Source of the DNA: JBDKLC01 sp040384865 | GTDB taxonomy: Bacteria > Patescibacteriota > Minisyncoccia > Phycocordibacterales > CAIZLB01 | NCBI GenBank assembly: GCA_040384865.1 | Contig: JAZKIM010000003.1 | Span: 1-64,000 of the forward strand | Direction: 5' to 3' | DNA: 64,000 bases | Part shown: one piece after another, positions 59,246-64,000 of the stretch | Layout of the letters: each line of letters begins with the position of its first letter | Position numbering within the stretch: position 1 is the first letter of the stretch | The notes under the pieces: generated by a model | What the model was told of the DNA's origin: nothing | Database searches by the model: none | The model's input: the letters and a program-made list of their open reading frames with translations, nothing else | Position numbers and translations under genes: made by a program

Positions 59246-61933
59246 ATGCCACCATTTAGCCACTTTACAACAAAAGCTAAGGAAGTGATCAAGAAAGCTC
59301 ATGAGCTTGCAATTGAGCGCGGACAGAATCACGTAAATCCTATGCATCTCCTTGCCGCCCTTCTGGTGCAAGAAGACAGTTTTGTGTTGTCTATTTTGGA
59401 AAAGCTTGAGGTGGATACAATTCTGCTTTCTGATAATGTCCTCGAATCCATTGAAACTTCAGAAGCCCCTTCTGGCAACACTGCCACCCCCTCATATCAG
59501 CTATATCTCACTCCAGAACTAGCACAAATCATTGAAGCTTCAGCTCGCGTCGCTTCAAACATGAAGGATGAGTTTGTCTCTGTTGAACATATTTTCCTCG
59601 CTATGTTTGATGTTGCAAGTTCTGCTCGAGAAATGCTTGCTAAGTTTAAACTTGATAAGGACATCATAATAGAAGCAGTTGAAGCGCTTCGAAGTGCAAA
59701 GCCAACAGATGCTACTCAGCCTAAAAAAATGAAGGCTATTGTAAAGTACACAAGAAATCTTACTTCGCTTGCTCGTGAACACAAACTTGATCCAGTTATC
59801 GGTCGTGATTCAGAAATTGGCCGTGTCATTCAAATTCTTTCTCGACGAACAAAAAATAATCCAATTCTCATAGGTGAAGCTGGTGTCGGTAAGACTGCCA
59901 TTGCCGAAGGCTTAGCAAACCGCATCGCTATGGGCGATGTACCTGAATCTTTGAAAGATAAGGAGCTTGTCTCACTTGACCTTGGCATTCTCATTGCCGG
60001 TACAAAGTACCGAGGTGAATTTGAAGAACGTCTGAAGAATATTTTGAAGGAAATCGAGAAGGCGGACGGTAAAATAATCCTCTTCATCGATGAAATACAC
60101 ACCATTGTAGGTGCCGGAGCCGCAGAAGGCTCTCTAGACGCTTCGAATATGCTTAAGCCTGCGCTTGCTCGAGGTGAGCTTCGAGCAATCGGTGCGACGA
60201 CAGTGAAGGAATATCAGAAGCATATTGAAAAAGATCCTGCACTTCAGCGACGTTTTCAACCTGTGTATGTAAATGAGCCTTCAATTGAAGATGCTATCGC
60301 TATTCTTCGAGGCCTCAAAGAAAAATATGAGCTCTATCACGGCGTTCGTATTACCGATGATGCCATCATTGCTGCTGTAAACCTTTCTACTCGTTACATT
60401 AGTGATCGTTTCCTTCCTGACAAAGCGGTAGATCTCATTGATGAGGCTGCTTCTACACTCAAGATTTCCCTTGAAAACAAACCGCCAGAGCTTGAAGACG
60501 CACATCGAAAACTTATGCGTATGGAGATCGAGCGACAGGCGCTGAAGAATGAACATGGACCGACAAAGACCACGAAGTCTCGTATTAAGGAATTGGAATC
60601 TGATATGGCAGATCTCCGTGATACTACATCGGAAGTGGAAGGTAAGTGGAAGAATGAAAAGGAAACACTTTCTGATATAAAGGAGATAAAGAAATCTCTT
60701 GAAACACTTCGACTTGATGCTGAACGTGCAGAAGCTAAAGCCGAGCTCGCAAAGGCCGCAGAGATCCGCTATGGTCGCATCCCAGCCCTTGAGAAAGAGC
60801 TTGAATCAAAGTCAAAGCGTTTGAAGAAGTTACAAAGCTCTCGACGAATTCTGAAGGAAGAAATTACTGAAAATGACATCGCCACTGTAGTTGCACGATG
60901 GACCGGTATTCCAGTCTCTCGAATGCTTGAAGAAGAAATGCAGAAGCTCGCTCGAATCGAAGACGAGCTCAAGAAGGCGGTGATCGGTCAAAATGAGGCA
61001 GTCAAGAAAATCGCTGATACCATCAAACGATCACGAGCGGGCGTCAATGATCCTTCTAGACCAATTGGTTCTTTCATCTTTCTCGGCCCAACAGGCGTCG
61101 GTAAAACAGAGCTTACCAAGCAACTTGCTAAGTTCATGTTCGATGATGATAAGGCACTCATTCGCGTTGACATGTCTGAATTTATGGAAAAGCACGCTGT
61201 TTCAAAGATCATTGGTGCACCGCCAGGATATGTCGGTCACGATGACAGTGGAAACCTTACTGAAACAGTCAGACATCGACCATATTCAGTTATTCTTTTC
61301 GATGAAATTGAAAAAGCACATCCTGAAATTTTTAATATTCTTCTTCAGGTCCTAGATAATGGCCGTCTTACGGACTCAAAAGGACGTACGGTGAACTTCA
61401 AGAATACAATTATTATCATGACCTCAAACATCGGGGCACAATATATTGATCGCATGCAGAAAATTGGTTTTTCTGCGGCCAAGGATGAGAAATCTCAATA
61501 TAACGAGACAAAGAGTCGTGTTATGGATGCACTTCGTGACCATTTCCGACCAGAATTCCTCAACCGATTGGATGAAACTATTGTCTTCGATATTCTTGAT
61601 CCAGAAGCTATAAAACAAATTGTCACAATTGAAGTAGAGAAGGTAGTTAAACGATTGGCGGAAAAAGAAATTCGTCTTTCCTTATCGCCTGAAGTCTATG
61701 ACTACCTTGCAAAAGAAGGGTATAACCCGCAGTACGGTGCGCGTCCGTTGAAGCGTCTCATACAGAACAAAATGCTTACGTCAGTGGCGTCACTGATCAT
61801 TGAACAGGGAGTTCACAAGGGTGGTACCATTAACGTTGGCGTTAAGAACGGAGAGTTTACATTCGAGGTAAAAAAAGGGAAGAAAACCAGTGCAATTACT
61901 AAAGGTGTATCAATGTCTGAAAGTAGGATATAA
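59246..61933 (+). CDS. clpB: ClpB-type AAA+ disaggregase
   Basis: 895 aa. N-domain (Clp_N repeats, ~5-150), AAA-1 with GEAGVGKT (~210) and IDEIH, a ClpB-like coiled-coil M-domain (~410-540), AAA-2 with GPTGVGKT (~616) and VILFDEIEKAH, and a D2-small domain. ClpC would have a much shorter middle domain and a ClpP-binding IGF loop, which is not seen. Works with DnaK and Hsp20 on aggregates. The M-domain is longer than usual. Confidence 0.9.
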   Translation: MPPFSHFTTKAKEVIKKAHELAIERGQNHVNPMHLLAALLVQEDSFVLSILEKLEVDTILLSDNVLESIETSEAPSGNTATPSYQLYLTPELAQIIEASARVASNMKDEFVSVEHIFLAMFDVASSAREMLAKFKLDKDIIIEAVEALRSAKPTDATQPKKMKAIVKYTRNLTSLAREHKLDPVIGRDSEIGRVIQILSRRTKNNPILIGEAGVGKTAIAEGLANRIAMGDVPESLKDKELVSLDLGILIAGTKYRGEFEERLKNILKEIEKADGKIILFIDEIHTIVGAGAAEGSLDASNMLKPALARGELRAIGATTVKEYQKHIEKDPALQRRFQPVYVNEPSIEDAIAILRGLKEKYELYHGVRITDDAIIAAVNLSTRYISDRFLPDKAVDLIDEAASTLKISLENKPPELEDAHRKLMRMEIERQALKNEHGPTKTTKSRIKELESDMADLRDTTSEVEGKWKNEKETLSDIKEIKKSLETLRLDAERAEAKAELAKAAEIRYGRIPALEKELESKSKRLKKLQSSRRILKEEITENDIATVVARWTGIPVSRMLEEEMQKLARIEDELKKAVIGQNEAVKKIADTIKRSRAGVNDPSRPIGSFIFLGPTGVGKTELTKQLAKFMFDDDKALIRVDMSEFMEKHAVSKIIGAPPGYVGHDDSGNLTETVRHRPYSVILFDEIEKAHPEIFNILLQVLDNGRLTDSKGRTVNFKNTIIIMTSNIGAQYIDRMQKIGFSAAKDEKSQYNETKSRVMDALRDHFRPEFLNRLDETIVFDILDPEAIKQIVTIEVEKVVKRLAEKEIRLSLSPEVYDYLAKEGYNPQYGARPLKRLIQNKMLTSVASLIIEQGVHKGGTINVGVKNGEFTFEVKKGKKTSAITKGVSMSESRI

Positions 61934-62015
61934 ATAATAGGTGAACTTACTGGCAAAAGCGGTAATTTAATGCTATATATTATGGACGGCTCAATGTTTT
62001 GGAGCCTTGGAATAT

Positions 62016-62099
62016 GCGCAGGTGGTAGAGTGGTCTATTACAACAGACTGTAAATCTGTCGCCTATTAGGCTTCGGGGGTTCGAATCCCTCCCTGCGCA
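62016..62099 (+). tRNA. tRNA-Tyr (GTA)
   Basis: Acceptor GCGCAGG/CCTGCGC, anticodon stem CAGA/TCTG core with loop CTGTAAA (anticodon GTA), class II variable arm (GCCTATTAGGC), T arm GGTTCGAAT, discriminator A. Confidence 0.93.
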
Positions 62100-62103
62100 C
62101 AGA

Positions 62104-62138
62104 AAAAGAAAAATACCCATTATGGGTATTTTTCTTTT
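62104..62138 (+). terminator. Terminator after tRNA-Tyr
   Basis: 17-bp perfect A/T-rich stem with ATACCCAT/ATGGGTAT core and T-run. Confidence 0.85.
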
Positions 62139-62167
62139 ATAGAAATTTATTATGATATCATTAAATC

Positions 62168-62464
62168 ATGCGTAACCTCCTTTTCCGTAACCGTGAAAAA
62201 CAGGTCTGGCTCGACTACTCTCTCGATATTCTTTTTGTCATCCTGCTCTTTGTTGAAGGAGATAAAGGTTGGGCGTATGCCTTCACCCTCTTAACATTAC
62301 TAGATATTGTTTTCCTTGCCTTTTTCCCCAATATTGAGGAAAAATGGTGGTACAAAACGCTTACTGTCACGGTTTCCATAATCGTGGTCATTTACGTAGT
62401 TTTAGCTGTCGTAACCTTCCTTGCTGGGGGTGCGGCTCTACAAAACCTTAATTTGCCTTTATAG
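62168..62464 (+). CDS. Small three-TM membrane protein
   Basis: 98 aa. Charged N-terminus (RNLLFRNREKQ), then three helices (~15-33, ~38-55, ~62-88). No named family. 40 nt before rpmG. Confidence 0.65.
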   Translation: MRNLLFRNREKQVWLDYSLDILFVILLFVEGDKGWAYAFTLLTLLDIVFLAFFPNIEEKWWYKTLTVTVSIIVVIYVVLAVVTFLAGGAALQNLNLPL

Positions 62465-62504
62465 CGGCAATCTGTTAGAGTGTGGAAACACTAAATTTAA
62501 AGAT

Positions 62505-62657
62505 ATGTCACAGGATCGACTAGCAAAACTAAAGAATAAGAAGACAGGGAGTATTATTATTACCACCCGTAATAAGAAGACTAACCCTAAGATCAAACTC
62601 AAGAAGTTTGATCCAAAGACTCGAAAGCCGGGTCTTTTCGAAGAGATTAAGTGGTAA
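62505..62657 (+). CDS. rpmG: Ribosomal protein bL33
   Basis: 50 aa from ATG 62505. ITTRNKKTNPKIKLKKFDP aligns with the bL33 core of E. coli ([20 protein letters not shown]-like) and ends LFEEIKW. The zinc Cys pairs of C+ forms are absent, so this is a C- bL33. In-frame codons upstream overlap the TM gene and are rejected. Confidence 0.85.
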   Translation: MSQDRLAKLKNKKTGSIIITTRNKKTNPKIKLKKFDPKTRKPGLFEEIKW

Positions 62658-62680
62658 TTTAATACTGAAGGTCTCACAAG

Positions 62681-62714
62681 AAAAAGTCTGCAACATAAAA
62701 ATTGCAGACTTTTT
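62681..62714 (+). terminator. Terminator after rpmG
   Basis: AAAAAGTCTGCAA/TTGCAGACTTTTT perfect 13-bp stem. Confidence 0.85.
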
Positions 62715-62772
62715 CTTTGCTGTGCTCTCGTGTATACTCTGTCTGCTGTCCATTACCAGGATGTGCAAATAA

Positions 62773-62847
62773 GGGCCCATAGTTTCAATGGTAAAACATC
62801 GCACTCCAAACGCGCAGTTCTCCGTTCGAGTCGGAGTGGGCCCGCCA
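62773..62847 (+). tRNA. tRNA-Trp (CCA)
   Basis: Acceptor GGGCCCA/TGGGCCC, D stem GTTT/AAAC, anticodon loop CTCCAAA (anticodon CCA), T stem CTCCG/CGGAG with TTCGAGT, discriminator G (G73, the Trp identity base), encoded CCA. The anticodon stem is weak: the outer T-C and inner A-C pairs are mismatched. Confidence 0.85.
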
Positions 62848-62890
62848 ATAAGAGCTAGCACGAGTACCTAGGCCAACTAGAGCGCTCGAT
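62834..62890 (+). repeat. 57-bp imperfect direct repeat, left copy (tRNA-Trp 3' end)
   Basis: Starts with 14 bp of the tRNA-Trp 3' end (GAGTGGGCCCGCCA) and continues with CTAGC-CGAGT-CTAGGCC-CTAG, all in identical spacing in the copy at 63660. Confidence 0.8.
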
Positions 62891-62909
62891 AAATATCAAA
62901 GATATAAGT

Positions 62910-63566
62910 ATGAAAATCCAGGAATACCTAAAATTAATAGATTCCAGAGCTCCAGGCCGAGTATCTGAGGATATTAAAATATCAGGGTTAAAATTGACCA
63001 CATACCCCGATGTATGGAATCCTAAAAAAGGTAAATCTACAAAAATGTTCATAGGTTTACTAAAAAAATACGATATTAAAAAAACAGAAAAGGTTTTAGA
63101 TTTGGGCACCGGATGTGGGGTATTGGCGCTTTTGATTTGGAAAAAGAAGGTGAAGAATATATTGGCTGCAGATATATCAAGCGGTTCAATTTTAAACGCC
63201 GAGCTAAATTTTAAGTTATTTGCCGCTCAAATAAAAACTAAGCAATCTGATTTATTTTCTAACATAAAAGGTAAGTTTGATCTTATATTGTTTAATGCAC
63301 CAGCAACTCACCCTAAAAGGGTTAATTCTAAGGTGGGAAGGTGGTCATTGTGGGGCGATAATGAAGCACTATTAAAAAGTTTTGTAGGTAATCTTTCAAG
63401 TCATCTAAATAGACGTGGAAGAGCCCTGGTAATGTGTTCAAGGTTTACAGATTTTGATCCTTTGCCGGAACCATTTCTACAAAAAGCAGGATTATCCTAT
63501 AAATATTTAAAAAAGAAAAAAGGAGAATTTAGTACCACAACAATTATTGAACTTAGCTTCATATAA
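62910..63566 (+). CDS. PrmC/HemK-like small-domain methyltransferase
   Basis: 218 aa. Motif I VLDLGTGCGVLALL (~63-76), motif II AADISSG, and the catalytic-type motif written FNAPATHP (PrmC has NPPY). The Tyr is missing, so glutamine methylation is uncertain. A+T-rich and enclosed by the tRNA-Trp 3'-end repeats, hence probably imported. No integrase is visible. Confidence 0.8.
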   Translation: MKIQEYLKLIDSRAPGRVSEDIKISGLKLTTYPDVWNPKKGKSTKMFIGLLKKYDIKKTEKVLDLGTGCGVLALLIWKKKVKNILAADISSGSILNAELNFKLFAAQIKTKQSDLFSNIKGKFDLILFNAPATHPKRVNSKVGRWSLWGDNEALLKSFVGNLSSHLNRRGRALVMCSRFTDFDPLPEPFLQKAGLSYKYLKKKKGEFSTTTIIELSFI

Positions 63567-63659
63567 TCTTATCTCTACGCGCTCGAATGGGGTCGAATCG
63601 GCCGTGTTACAATAGCTCAAACGGACTATGCTGGGCTTGGCCGACCACGGTTCTAGCTC

Positions 63660-63716
63660 GAGTGGGCCCGCCATCTCGTGCTAGCTCGAGTGTCTAGGCC
63701 GTCTAGGACGATCGAG
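63660..63716 (+). repeat. 57-bp imperfect direct repeat, right copy
   Basis: Second copy of the tRNA-Trp 3' end (exact for 14 bp) plus the CTAGC-type sequence. No 5' part of a tRNA is present before it, so it is a scar rather than a tRNA gene. Confidence 0.8.
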
Positions 63717-63753
63717 TAGGTTCGAATTCAGAGTGGTATCAATTAAACAATAA

Positions 63754-64000
63754 ATGAAGGATCAAATTGAACAAGTTATTACAGATACTGTAACTAATCT
63801 GTATAAGCGTAATATTTTTACAGGCATACATTCAGTTGTTAGATTACTCAGAAGGGATTTATATTTCTCGGAGTCATTTTCTGTGGACGATCTGAGGAAT
63901 AGGAAAACTAATTGTGTAGGTGCAAATTATCTTTGTCTCAGAATCCTTAAAATACTTTTTCCAAATAAAAAGTTTAGGTTAGTCTCAATTAAGTATCCAG
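63754..64000 (+). CDS. Partial protein, cut by the window end
   Basis: 82 codons from ATG 63754 with no stop before the window ends. Begins MKDQIEQVITDTVTN; later NCVGANYLCLRIL followed by KKFRLVSIKYP. The Cys followed by a helix and a strand recalls transglutaminase-like folds, but this is only a hint. A+T-rich like the preceding methyltransferase. Confidence 0.6.
   Translation, partial: MKDQIEQVITDTVTNLYKRNIFTGIHSVVRLLRRDLYFSESFSVDDLRNRKTNCVGANYLCLRILKILFPNKKFRLVSIKYP

Noticed and set aside
1..64000. CRISPR arrays
   Set aside because: No regularly spaced short repeats were found on reading through the window.

Overview
The window reads as chromosomal DNA of a Candidatus Patescibacteria (CPR) bacterium, most likely a Parcubacteria-type lineage. 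I infer this from gene content and style: compact core genes, a 512-residue IF-2 without the long N-terminal extension, an FtsB-like protein with a C-terminal tail, a DUF4446 protein, TrbC/VirB2-like membrane proteins next to an orphan solute-binding protein, and ordinary use of TGA as a stop codon. There is one scaffold gap (10 N, 33513-33522, inside ftsA). No rRNA, CRISPR array or replication origin was recognised. Ten tRNA genes are present (Arg-CCT, Phe-GAA, Glu-TTC, Val-GAC, Leu-TAG, Lys-CTT, Leu-TAA, Cys-GCA, Tyr-GTA, Trp-CCA).

Layout. 1-9.3 kb: P-type ATPase (5'-truncated by the window edge), a MacA/MacB-like export module, lepA, a small membrane protein and an FtsB-like divisome protein. 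9.3-19.3 kb: a lone type I 3-dehydroquinate dehydratase, glutaredoxin, FKBP, rRNA-type methyltransferase, Hsp20, PrsW, valS, tsaD, a secreted repeat protein and folD. 19.3-28.7 kb: an accessory island ending in a large serine recombinase whose 3' end runs into tRNA-Glu. It carries a three-gene CBASS-like locus (PD-(D/E)xK nuclease, CD-NTase, SLATT two-TM effector) plus a superinfection-immunity/SHOCT protein and other small proteins. 28.7-37.8 kb: serine hydrolase, trxB, ftsZ, ftsA, ybeY, rpsU, a divergent HisRS-like protein, lepB, pth and a Nudix hydrolase. 37.9-40.5 kb: two accessory genes, an HhH-GPD/Fe-S glycosylase-like protein and a PD-(D/E)xK nuclease-like protein, each closed by a strong terminator. 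40.5-49.8 kb: rpsA, a candidate ~500-nt structured RNA on the minus strand, a degenerate metallo-beta-lactamase-fold protein, gyrA, a methyltransferase, and a solute-binding protein followed by five TrbC/VirB2-like two-TM proteins. 49.8-54.2 kb: a same-strand series of orphan membrane/unknown genes with repeated promoter-terminator blocks and tRNA-derived scars. 54.2-64 kb: four tRNAs, rbfA, infB, a cysteine desulfurase, clpB, tRNA-Tyr, rpmG, tRNA-Trp, a methyltransferase flanked by duplicated tRNA-Trp 3' ends, and a gene cut by the window end.

Two expression styles can be seen. Core genes commonly have a TATAAT-like -10 element only about 6-12 nt before the ATG and no Shine-Dalgarno, which predicts leaderless mRNAs. 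A second, visibly G+C-richer class of orphan genes has full -35/-10 promoters with 16-17 nt spacing, 5' leaders of roughly 50-200 nt (often with a stem-loop) ending in a C/A-rich SD-less stretch, and strong hairpin terminators. The most interesting content is the CBASS-like locus on a serine-recombinase island, the candidate structured RNA at 41766-42267, the glycosylase/nuclease gene pair, and the repeated promoter blocks beside tRNA-Leu.
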